A DNA stretch of 64,000 bases from Bombus terrestris (lineage: Eukaryota; Arthropoda; Insecta; Hymenoptera; Apidae): positions 7,874,001-7,938,000 of the forward strand of contig NC_063274.1 in the NCBI RefSeq assembly GCF_910591885.1, given 5' to 3'. The notes beneath the pieces are model-generated. The model was not told where the DNA came from. It ran no database searches and was given only the letters and a program-made list of their open reading frames with translations. Every line of letters starts with the position of its first letter. Positions within the stretch are counted from its first letter, which is position 1. Positions 49,401 through 61,140 of this stretch are shown in pieces. The position numbers and the translations under genes were made by a program.

Positions 49401-52334
49401 ATTAAACTTCCTTCCGCGGCGAAGGACAAAAGGGTATCAGGACAGCGGGAAAAGATGGGCGTCTCAGGAAGCTATAGCAGGAAGAGTTTAGTATAGAAGA
49501 GATGAGGGGATTGAATCTTGTCGGTAATTAATGAGGAAAGTTTTACAAATAGCCGATGGCATAGTCACTAAACGCCTTAGTGAGACCGTGAATTCCATCC
49601 GCAAGCAAAATATATCCCGTGAAAGTTAGTTTTTAATTGATAATCTTTCCCGGTATAAACGGTAATCAGCATTCCATTCCGTTTCCCTGTCCACCTAATT
49701 GCTCCTTCTTCCCGCCGCTGGCTCGTCGATAAGCGAAAGGGAAACGAAGAGAACGAGACTTTCGAGGACTGTAAATAAATTGCGCGTATAGATTTTGCGG
49801 GATTTAAGTTTGTTTGAAGGAAGAGAAAGGCTTTATAGATACTGGGGTATTATACAGTGTATTAAGGAAGAAAAGGGTCTCTTTAAGAGTTTATGGTAGC
49901 TATTCACCAAGAAGAATAAAGTGTTTGATACCCTTTTTAACAACATATGAGATGGAAAAAGGGGTTAACATCTCAATTCTATATTTCAGAACCGTGAGAA
50001 CGTGCAAACATTCATAGAAAATTGATTTGAAAAAGGCGAAGTAAAGTGACAAATCCTAAACGAAATTCCGTTTCTATCAATTCACCTATTCGCTATCCAT
50101 TGATAACACTAAGCGTCGCTTAGAATTAAGAATACTTACAACTACCAGAAACTTAAAATTTCGTTCATTCGTCGACGATTTCACAACACCTCAATGCCTA
50201 CTCTCGCTCTCTCCCAAACGTTCATCTACCATTTCTTTATCGCGACAACGAGACCAATCCTCGCGACATCAAAGATGGAAATCCGGTGAAGAAGGCATCG
50301 TGGCCGCGATATAAAGAGAGATACGGGCAAGATGGGCAGGCCCGATAGTCGAGACGTCTGATAGAGCGAGTAGCCGAGGGCCGGGGCAGCGGCGCTGATA
50401 TTGCTCGCATTAAACTTTCATATTCAATCTTGCCACCCATCGTTGGGCTCTTTCCTTCGTTCCCTTCCCTTAGCCGGAAGGTCGTGGCGCCGAGAGCAAG
50501 CTCGGCCCCGCATCAGCCCCACATGTAATTGTGTTATGCCCTCTTCTCTCCCTTCGAGCTCTCCCATTCTCCTTTCCGCGAGCTTTCCGCTCTTTTCCCC
50601 CACCGTCACGTTTCGTACTCTTCGTTCCCGCAATTTCGTGCCGCGTTTTCTATAGATTGGATTTTCTAATTCGCGTTTCGCCGTAGCTTCCGGCTTTACG
50701 CTGCGGAGATGGTTGGGTTTTCGGATGCGTAGCAGGATTACGCGAGTTATGACTCGGCGAGAGTTGAGAAGGTTAGTATTGGAAGCTGTTTGCTACGTGT
50801 ATGTGTGTGAATAGCGAGGGTAGGTGCGGAATGTTGGCTGTTTGTGGATTAAATATTTCGTGGTTGGATGGTTTATACTGTATTATGTAATGGACTGGTT
50901 GGAGATTTATTATACGCGAAGGTAGGAATGCGTTTAGGTGTAATTTGTATCGGTATTGTAGATTTCGTTAATAAACAAATTTTAGTTACGATTACCTCGG
51001 TAATATCAGTTTAAGCTGCTTCATTAACAGGTAACGTGCCAAAACCCACAAAACCTAATCCTATCGTACTTCGTTCAGAGCAACTGAACCGTATGATGGG
51101 CTGAAAATTATACCGGTGACAGCCAGTTTCTAGCTAAAACTGTACTTCGATAAAAATAAATTCAAAGTTGTTAAAAGTTGTTTAAAATCTTGCCTGACGC
51201 TACTGTCATTTTCAGCTCGCCATATACCCACGAAAAAGCCTCGTATTTAAGAAAATTCATCTCCATATCGGTTCTTTATTCGGCGTGGCTAACGAGCTCT
51301 GGATGTGCAGGATAACAGGGACAAACGACAGTAGCACTCGACACCGTGCTCCCATTACACGTCCTCCCTCCATCAACCTCTCGGTGTCCATGGTTATTCT
51401 TTATTCGACGGTGTCACGTGTCGCATATTGTCGAACATGTAACGACGCGTCGTACGCGCGTCAGGTAATAAAATCGATAGTCCAGCCGGCCAGTTTTGTC
51501 GCTGTCGCTCACACTTCCGGTTAAAAAACTAAATCGGCCGGTGCTGCAGGTACCACGGCTAGAAAAATAATAGTGTTCGGGTCTGGTATTCACCGGTAGG
51601 CCGGGACCGGTTCCATAGAATCGCTTTGATTCGGTAGCGCTAGCGTACCTGTGCACGGTTTATTGTGCTGACCAGCGTTGATTGGAAATATTGGTTCGTT
51701 GTTTACCGTTATTCCCGGCGCGAGTATCTCAGAACAATGTCCACCGTGGCCCGGCACGTGCAACAAGCGCCGCTGTTTGCCTTTTATTCCGTTTCCTGAC
51801 GATCTTTTGAGCGCCACCGCTCTCGAAACCTGTCAATTACGCTGTCGTATTTACGTACCAGCGTCCACCGTTGATCGAAACAAATAACAGACTGTCTGGC
51901 TTCGTATAGGTTATGGTATCATAGGGCTTCGATTTATTGTCATATTTCGAGAAACTCGCGTCGCCTTGGTCCCCTCTTCAGTGTCCGACTCACGAAGGGT
52001 AGCGCACCCGGATGAAAAATGACCCAACTATTTTTCTTCGATTCCTTACTCGATGGGACATAATACGCTGCTGGAAACGATTAGGACCACTCCCCGTATA
52101 TACCGGTCATTTTATTGGTCGATGAAGTATTCATTAGTTTTGATGCTGACGGTATTGGCTTTTGCTGGACTCTAGGTGTAATCTGATGATCTTAGAGGTA
52201 ACGTGGATCCACGGGTTTAACGAACCCCAGAGATTTATAATAGTGGATATAGCTGATTTCCGTGGCAACATTTGTTCTAAGAGGAATGCACGAATATTAG
52301 GAAATTGTGGCGGCACATTTTGATGCACAATATA
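46407..52334. other. non-coding stretch upstream of exon A
   Basis: Apart from the Tc1-type MITE at 47018-47337 I see no element or exon. A GC-rich patch at about 50230-50770 has short open frames on both strands without domains. Confidence 0.45.
47018..47337. mobile_element. Tc1-type MITE (320 bp)
   Basis: Terminal inverted repeats CACTACCGTTCATAA at the left and TTATGAACGGTAGTG at the right are a perfect 15-bp match, flanked on both sides by TA (47016-47017, 47338-47339). CACTACCG ends with a TA duplication are typical of Tc1-like elements. The interior is AT-rich with no transposase remnant recognised. Confidence 0.85.
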
Positions 52335-52546
52335 TTAGGTTGTCCGAAAAGTGCCTTTCTTTTACAGACACGTCTTTTACAGCGATGCATCTTTATACAA
52401 CATGAAACCTAATCTGCCGAACGTTGTGATCTTTATTTTAATGGAACAAAAGGATCATATGTAATTCGATAAAATAATATAAAACGGAAAATATTATACA
52501 TCCATTATTTCCCTATAAATGGAAAGAAACTTTTCGGACGACCTAA
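52335..52546. mobile_element. mariner-type MITE, copy 2 (212 bp)
   Basis: Starts TTAGGTTGTCCGAAAAGTGC after a TA and ends with the complement of TTAGGTCGTCCGAAAAGTTT. The left arm carries an ACACGTCTTTTACAG...CATCTTTATACAACATGAAACC segment, also found reversed in copy 3. The right flank is TG rather than TA, a decayed target duplication. No transposase frame. Confidence 0.85.
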
Positions 52547-55500
52547 TGAAATCGATACACGATCGCATCATAATTTTAGTAATCATAAGATGTAGAGATA
52601 CAGCTATTAAATTTTACGTGTACAATATTTCTACGAAGAATTAAAAAATATTCATTCGCAAAGATATACACCGTTTATACATATTATAGGGAAGTTGGAC
52701 ACATCGTGCGAATCCTTCGAAGAGCATTAGCGCGAAGACCGAAAAACGAGGAGTTGTAGGGCGGCGAACTTTTCCAAGTAAGCTCGATGGAACGCGAGAG
52801 CGCGTCCAAGGTGCATTCGATGACCGAGCGACCGCCGCTGTCATGGCAACGGTCCACCGCAAACAAAATCCATCCCCCCGCGACGCGACGGTTCTCACCG
52901 CGGAAGGAATTCCCGTCGAGCTGAAGAAAGCCCGCGCTCGGTCAAAGACATGGGTCACCGCGAATTCCGCTTCCGGCCACTACCAGCCAGGATCAATCCT
53001 TGCGGAGGATTCCTTGTTCCAGGAAGCTCGAATCGCTTCACCGAAAACCTAACCCACTGAGAATTTACGAGATGCAATTTGTAGACCAGTAGGAAAGTGT
53101 GAAGATGTTTTACACGAGGGGATGTTTGGAGTATTAGGTTTAGGGTTCAGGGGAAAGGCTCTGGTAACTTCGGGGGAATGAAGTAGCGGTTGGGAAAGAT
53201 TGGTACGTTTGGTAGTATTAAACTGAGATTTTGACTTAATAGGTTAATTAGGTAGTTGTTTATAGGTTCAAGATTGAGAGTGATTTTTCTTACTCTGAGT
53301 TTTCTGCAATATGTTTGGAATACAGAGAGTTGGTTAGGCAGTTTTGCTAAGAGAATGCTATAAAATATATAACTTGGAGTTATACTTTTTATAATTAGAA
53401 AATTTTTGTCAATATGCTTTACTATTGGCGAGTTAGAATTCGAAATGGTCCGAACGTGGGTGGAATCGATATTGACGAGTAATCAAAATGGACAGCGCAA
53501 TCAAATTGCAATCTACGATATCTGACGCACTCGACGAACTCCCCTAATTAGTTGTGAATAGTGTTACGTCCGAGAAGAATCCCTTCGATCATGGAACCTG
53601 ACGATTAATCTGGAACGTCGGTAATTTTATGCGTTTCGCCTAACGAACGTGGGGCATTTGACGAGGGTCGCGATGAAATATGACTGTCAGAAGATAAATT
53701 GGGGTTACAGCAAATTGCTGGCGCATTCAAAACTTGTTTATCCCGTGGCCAGTCCTCGGTGATAAATACAAATTAGAAATAAAGAGATGTCAATTGAAAG
53801 AATTGTGAAAATGGACATTGTAGTTGACGTTATGAAATTTGGTTCAAAGTTTAAACATCTTCCCATGACCCATTCTTTCCTTTTGTTCTTGTAATTAAAT
53901 TCGACGCTGTTCTTGAAGACTTTTAGTTTATTCATCGAAAATCAAACGATTTTGCTAATTTTATAGAAAGATTTTAAAATGGACAAGAAGAAGAAACAAT
54001 AACGAACAATATGTGAAATATTTTTGTTTTTCCAATATCGTTCGAAAACTCAGGCAAAATTCACATCCTATATCATCGAAACGTCATTAACTATTCAGAA
54101 CAGTTTCTCCGAAGTATGCTCATAATATCGTCATAAAAAATCGATTTACAAGGGATTCATAAATCCACTGTCGAAAGTTCTTGCCACTCCTCCCAAGTTA
54201 AACACGAATCCCCGAAATTTGAATAGCATCGACGCGTTCCAGGCTAGCCTTTCCCTCTCAACGCAGCCTAAATCAATATGAAGCTTTTACCCTGCGACGT
54301 AGGGGAGCCATCGAGAGCAGGACACGTCTGTGGGAGGAAGATGCTCATCGGGTGCCCTTACGTATCGAAATTTAATATATAGAGAGATATAAGATCCATC
54401 AAATTACCTGATGAAATCGCTCGCGTACAAGAACGAACGGGACCTCTTATCAAAGATTAATTACAGAGAGACAATACGTAGAAGAAGAAAAGACAAGAGG
54501 AGCGTCTAGACAAAGACGGGATAAATAGAAATCGATAAAAAGAATATCTGATCTTAATCTGTAACCGATGTAATAACAAAAGAACAGAGAAGAAGAAGAA
54601 GTAAAAAGGAAACAACTAACCCAATCATGGTGTGAGAGAAACTACGTTTCATTTTCCTACGAACGGTTGCTAAACAATTCGTTTTACAGCCACGGCCCAT
54701 TGAAGCTGGAACAACGTTCCGACGTGCCGGCTACGCGAATAAATACCGGTAAAGTATACACCGGATTGGATGAACAGAGAGAACGTGAAAAGAGTAAACG
54801 GTGCATCGTTGGAACAAAAATCGATTCGAGTTCCACGCGTACCGTTGGCCATCGATTCACTCGATGCTTGGCCGTCTCACAGAAATGAATTCCCTTTTTC
54901 CTCCTCCTCTATTTTCTCCTTTCGTTCCTTCCTTTCTCCATCTCTCTCTCTTCTTCCTTTTTTTTATCCTGTTCTTAATCGGTCGCTCGGAGAACGCGAA
55001 CCACCCTCGCCGCTTTCGTCGACGGAAAGAAGAGGATAGGCAGCGGAACGCTCGGCGGGTTATCGCGGCGGCACGATAAAGGGCACGGGGGAAAATACGC
55101 GTAAGAGGTTGTAGCCGGCGCGCACAATGTGTCTTTTTACTAACTGTCATATGCATAGGGAACAACGGGGACCGTCTACAGAGGCTGCTATCGAAAAGCA
55201 ATTTCCGAGACGTCAAATGGAATGGAATAGAGTCGGGGAAAAGAAACTTCGGTGACATTTTCGTTGGTAACCCCCGGTGCCCGTGGCTCGAGATCACTTT
55301 CAGTGTGAGAGTAAGATTTCCTAAAAAAAGAAGAAGAGAGAAAAAAAATGAATAGAAAAGAGGAGAAGGAGGAGGAAGAGGAGGAAAAGAGAGTGGGATG
55401 GGACTCGAAGGGAAAAGAGGGTAAAAAAGAAAAGCGAGCAAGAAATAGCAGAGGAGAAGCCGTATCTTCAACAGGTGCAAAGTGTCGTCCGTTGAAAGGG

Positions 55501-58500
55501 CCACTCCTCGTTTCGCCTCCTGCTTCAATCCCGTTCCTCTTCCTTCCGCTTCTTAAACCGCAAGGCCTTTGATGAAAGGCCTAAAGCTAGCGCTCACCTT
55601 TGGGGAAAACGAGCCGCGGTCCACCGCCGTGTCATAATAAGCCGATGCTCTGTTTGGCAATCTAATACATTTTCTAATGAGTATGCGTAATAACTATCGT
55701 TTCTCTTCTTTTTGCACGAAATCGATGTAGTTTGTGTCGTATTTAGTTGTAGCGTGAGTTTCAGTTTGAACTAGCGCATCTATGCGTGTGCTTGTATAAA
55801 TATTAAATATGGATAGCGTATATTTTATTGGAAAATAATACAAATACTTTCGTTTCGTATTGCTTTATTTCAGTTGTATATTCTGGTACCGGTTTTGTTT
55901 GATATTTTGAGATTCGAAGAAGATTTTGTTAGGGACGAATTCATCGCTGTTAGAAAAATCTCTCAGTATCGTGAGTAGATGATTAGTAAGACTTGTGTGG
56001 ATATCTCAATAGTTTATCGCATAATTTTTTCTGATAAGTAAATTGATTCGTTTTACTTGCATATTTAATATTTCGTGCTATTGATACTTCATTAGTAATA
56101 AAATCAAGATATCAAGTTCAGGATATAATAATTCATAATTCTGAAATTGAAAATCTTTGTTCGTGACTTTATGTAGCAATATGAAGATTAATGAATTTGT
56201 TGAATATATCAGAGATTAATAACCTATTTTCAAACATTTTAGACATAACTCATAATTATTCATTGACAAAATTTCAATCATTAAGCGTACAAATCGGTCC
56301 AACTTCAATCTGTCAAAGCGTTCAATAGCGTTTCAATTTTCAAATACAGACATTTCTAAATCAAAAACTTCTTCATCTACGTTACCTACATTCTCTCGAA
56401 ATTAGCACACAAACTCATTAGTATTCCCGAATCCATCACATCACGTTAACCTATTAGAATACGAAAGCAGCTTACTGCAAGCCAAAGATATCTGATTTGT
56501 AGTAACAAAATTGAAGGGAAATTCAAAGGAGAAATTTATCTTCGATCGTTAAGCTTCCCAACTAAATTGTTATCAGTCTGTAGATTTTTACGTATTTATG
56601 AGAAATTGAAAGATGCAGAAATCCACGGATATCCACATAATATCCACGAATATATAAGATCCAAAGTAGAATATTACTCATGAATATTTAGTAGGTGGCA
56701 GAAATTCCTCTTGAAGTTCAATTCCTTTATCTGTATTCACAAAATTCCAATGTGCACAAACACCGGTAATCTAATTATTATAGAATGCCCCATAAATCAT
56801 AAAATGTCCCCTTTTCGTGAAAATAAACGAGCCTGTTTCATCGATTTACGAAATAAAGTCATCGTCGAACAAGAGAGAAACGGCTGCACGCACGATTGAG
56901 CGTAAAAAGTGGCGGTGGCGCATCGAATCGAGTGCCTACGATGAAACTTCCTTTTGCTGAGCATAAAAAACCAACTGCTCCGTAGGAACGCCTCTTCTGC
57001 AACGTTTAATCGCATTTCGCGCGAACAGAGAGCTTCTACCGACGCTGTTTTTGTCCCATTTAACGAATCCTCTGTTTCTCGAGTGCAGCTGCAGTCTGTT
57101 TATTTAACCTAAGAAAGATAACGAAAGGAAGCAGCCAGTTTTAGGACAATTCTGTATGTGTTGAGGGTATGGTATACAAAGCACTGGTGACGAGGAGAAT
57201 TACACGTCAAATAGGAAAGGTGGTCGTTGGTAGTGGCAACGTGTAATTTAAGAGAGGCTGGGAAAAGGAAGGGACTCGGAGAGTGCCACTTTGAACCCCT
57301 GGAGAGTCTTTCGTTTTCGTTGTGATTAGGTTATGTATGTTTCTGACGGAGGAACTAAGAAAAATTGCACTTAGCTTCTGAAAGAAGTCACTTGTTGGCT
57401 TGTTATAGTTCGGGAATATTGAATTTGGATTGTATAGCGTTCTCATACTGGCTGTTCCATTCATCTTCACTTTTATGTTGTAGTTAGAATATTCATAAAT
57501 ACGATACAGTGAAAATTATACATAGTCAGTGGATTTTTATAGGAATTTATATTTATATGTTCCAGTGAAGAATTGGAATTTCGATAGAAATTTGTTTCTC
57601 CTATTAAACATGATTCTCAAACCTTTGAATATCAGGTTCTCTAAATTTGAAAGCTTTAGATATTGTATGTATTTTATGCATTTTTACACCTTCAAAATTT
57701 CGGATAAATTAATAGGAAGATACGCAGCGTATGCAGTATATTGTTGGAAATTTGTGCTCTGTTCAATTTATCTTTTTCTCGCGCGTCGTTCCGTTTCCTA
57801 TTAACGTTTCGACGTATATTACAAGACAGGCGTTCTCGGAACGTTTTGTCGCACAGCTAGCAACGGCGACCGTGTTACTGTTAGATGTTAACGTTTTAAA
57901 TTAGTTTTACGTCACCGGTGATTGCATAATCGTTCATAGAACTTACATGCACCAACGAATGTGCAACAATCGCGCAGCACCGGGTGGTAACTCTCTAATT
58001 TGACTCGATTATATCAATCAAAAACAGTAAACTTGCAGTAGCAAAATTTGTTATTAAATAGTTTAACTTTAAATTAGTTTAAAAAGTTCAGTTTGAACAA
58101 ATGGTATAAGTGATTCGTATAACATTCTTTTTAAAAAAACGTTCACTGATGAAAAAATACGAATAAATTGGGTTAAATCGTGATTTTAACGACGTTGTTT
58201 TAACGAATCTACGGCAAGTTCTTTTTTAAGGATAGCCCAAGTTGATTTTATCGTTGAATATAAATATGCAGCGACAGAAAAAGATAGGAAGTGAAAAGGT
58301 AAGTAAATGTCCTGGCTAGTAGCTTAGTCGACCAATCCTCGGGCAATGAATCACAGTTTCGTTGAAATAAAAAGTAGAATTATAATTTTTGCAACCAGCT
58401 ATTTTCAAAAATTTATAAAAACTGTTGTCAAATTAATATTAACCTGGCAAGATAATTCGGTTAGTAGATCAAAGAGTTTTAATTCTCGCGTCTCTGCTAA

Positions 58501-60250
58501 TCGACCATGAGCTACTAGGAAATATTTTAATGCATTAGTCCGCAGGAGGGAAAACAAACGTGGGAAAGAAGAAGATGTAGCAACAAAAAAAAAAAAGAAA
58601 TAGAAAAAGAAAAAATGAATAGAAACATCGGTAAAGATAGAGAAATTGAAATTTCAGAGTTCTGTATTTTTCCTCGTTGGATTTACACTGTTTCAACATT
58701 GAAGTCATGTTATTTTCGAGCGTAATGAATGACCACTACACCTGTTACAGTCTATATTTCACAAACGCCGCCGCGCAACTTCTCTCGTCATCGTCATCGA
58801 TACCATGAATTAGTTATCGAAGCGTTTCATTATTCGCGTACTGACAATAGCGCGGAAAACCGCAACATGCCGTCGCTGAGGAAAGTTTCCCTCTACGCGA
58901 GTTCCCCTTCAACTTTCTTATTTTATATTCTTCGAGGTCGGTCGTTTCCTGGTGGGATGACCACGGCACGGCGTCACGACGTCTCCAGTCGATACGATTG
59001 GTCGCGATGGAAAATAAGAGAAGCAAAACGAAATTAAACCTGGGCAAATACAGGAGAAATTAAAACAGAACGCAAGAAATCGAGAAGATGGCTCAACGTA
59101 AATCGATATGACGGTACAGGAATTTCTTTAGAAAGAATTATTTTCGAAATTAATTGCCTAAACATTCAAGATCTTAGATTAACGTTGTTGAAACACCACA
59201 TATCACCCCGTTTGCCTTCTATTTTCTGACCCAGTTGCCTCAAAACGTTCAACGATTCGCCTATTTCGCTGATCGTGATAAAACCGAAACTGAAGTCACT
59301 TACTTCCAAGTCGCTTGCTTAATCTGAACAAGGTTTCAAACATTTTGGCTCTTCATATCTCGGCCGCAACACATCTAGTCTTAAACGCTTTAGCAGAATT
59401 CAACTTACCCATAGAACGTATAACCTACACGCTAAAAGGTTTAATGTCTGGAAAGAATAAATTCCTGTCGGCAAGGTCCCGTGTCGAGATACGTCGACGA
59501 CACATGGCACAATTAAAATAGTAATAACATCTTCGCGGGGATGGCGACGGAAAGGAGATTTAACGCCGGTTTCCGGGCATGAAACAATCTCAGTCACGCG
59601 GCGAGCTATGTATCAAACAGATTAGAAGATCTAAACCCGCGGTATTACGGACCCGGAAACGGTCGGCTCGTAACGTATTTCAACGGGTTATCGTTCGCCG
59701 CGGAACACAGCCATGTCGGCGAGATGTGCATTGTTAAACAGCGAACTCGGTAAATTCATTATAACGAGGCGACTACTTCGGGTGAAACCGGGCTAAGTTG
59801 AAACTACTTCCAAGTACGGTGGATTGATTTTACCGCTTTACACTTCGAAATCAGCCAAGTTCGCCGAAGTTAAAAGCTTCCTTCCGGCTCGTACGGTGCG
59901 TAAGAAATTTCCAGCCGCATAACGCGTTGTCCGTATGCTCGTTTAATCGTCTGTACTTTATCACTTACACCATAGCCTGGTTTTTTCTTGGATAGCTTTT
60001 TGATCTAACCTACGAGAATCCGGTAACGCGATTAGCAATTAGAATTGACGACTGTTGAGTGACGCAATTCCGAAAATGATAAATATTACAGTTCATATCC
60101 TTTGAATTTTTAATCGATCTGTTTTGCATCGCGTTAGCTTGAAACGTAAAAACTGACCTGACAACGTGACCGGATAACAGTCAGTTTAATGTCATTTGTG
60201 AATATCCTTTAAGAATCTGCAGGAGAAAGAGAAGCGATTGAGAGACTTAC
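52547..60250. other. non-coding stretch with GC-rich patches
   Basis: GC-rich patches lie at about 52690-53060 and 54700-55620, the latter with purine/pyrimidine tracts. A strong minus-strand donor near 55597 is noted separately. No supported gene. Confidence 0.4.
55323..55395 (+). repeat. purine (GA) tract
   Basis: Almost pure A/G run of about 70 bp. On the minus strand it generates Leu/Pro/Ser/Phe-rich frames and explains part of a 223-codon open frame that I reject as a gene. Confidence 0.85.
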
Positions 60251-60289
60251 TGGTCCAATAATTTGAGTGGACGACACCTTGCGAGTCAC
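60251..60289 (-). CDS. candidate 39-nt micro-exon upstream of the teneurin-like exons
   Basis: On the minus strand a consensus donor (ACCA/GTAAGT) ends a 39-nt segment that begins after CTAAG and would run in phase 1-1, encoding DSQGVVHSNYWT between two split codons. Joined to exon A it gives GVVHSNYWT-S-VGDRSYRTGSDTEG, loosely similar to the GILHQGY...TGSD stretch of vertebrate teneurins. The acceptor lacks a good pyrimidine tract, and a second AG at 60278 would give a shorter version in the same phase. Weak call. Confidence 0.2.
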
Positions 60290-60926
60290 CTTAGCCGCGT
60301 TCAATTAACCACAACTATATATAGTTAAAAAAAAAGGAACTGAAAAGTGTCAGTCAAAATTTACCTACGAGACTTAATTCTTTCGCGATACAACGTTAGA
60401 AACGCGGTTAAGATGCAGTGGACGAACAGCTAGACGCGTAGCGTGAATAATTCCGTCTGCTAACCATTCATTTCACGGCCGATATAAATTATTACCGGCA
60501 ACGCATTAATTTCCTTTGCGAATAATTAACAACCTGCCGGACAACGAAACCTCGCTCAGGCCGGCGATGGTCAGTCTTAACCCCAGTCGCCGCCATCGCC
60601 GAAACGCCCAGTAACCCCCGTGCATGGTCGACATCTGAAATATTAATCATGACTTACACGAGCCGCGTCCCGGACCACCGGTATTCTCTACCTGCATTAT
60701 TAAGTGGACTCGCGCACGAGCGTAGGCTCGACTGTTGTGGCGGGGTAAAACGAATATGAATACTACTAACCTTCGATGGTGTTACCTTGTGGCAAAAGGG
60801 AAATGCGATCACATAAAATATCGAATACATAAAATCTCTGTTATCAATGTTGATCAGTGTTGTAACCGATAGCGCATCGATGATTTACTTTTTGTAAACT
60901 AGTTTCTACTTAAGGTTTCTTAATCA

Positions 60927-61140
60927 TTAGGTCGTCCGAAAAGTTTCTTTCGTTTTATGAGGAAATAATGGATGCACAACATTTTTCATTTTATATTATT
61001 TTATGGAATTACCTATGATCCATTTTGATCTATCAAACTAAAGATCACAACATTGGACAGATTAGGTTTCATGTTTGTATAAAGATGCGTTGTTGTAAAA
61101 GACGTGTCTGTAAAAGAAAGACACTTTTCGGACAACCTAA
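60927..61140. mobile_element. mariner-type MITE, copy 3 (214 bp)
   Basis: Starts TTAGGTCGTCCGAAAAGTTT and ends in the complement of TTAGGTTGTCCGAAAAGTGT, followed by TA. The interior matches copy 2 in reverse orientation (CATGTTTGTATAAAGATGCG near the right end), so copies 2 and 3 belong to one subfamily inserted in opposite directions. Non-autonomous. Confidence 0.85.

Noticed and set aside
52641..53052. Open frames on both strands in a GC-rich patch
   Set aside because: Open frames on both strands are expected in CpG-rich DNA; neither peptide shows a domain or consistent splice sites.
54857..55528. 223-codon minus-strand frame, rich in Leu/Pro/Phe then Arg/Lys
   Set aside because: It lies over pyrimidine and purine tracts, has low-complexity composition and no recognisable domain. 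Kept only as a low-complexity region.
59402..59440. 39-nt minus-strand segment between TTCTTTCCAG and GGTAAGTT
   Set aside because: Splice sites look good but the segment is open only in phase 0, incompatible with the teneurin-like exons, and too short to judge.
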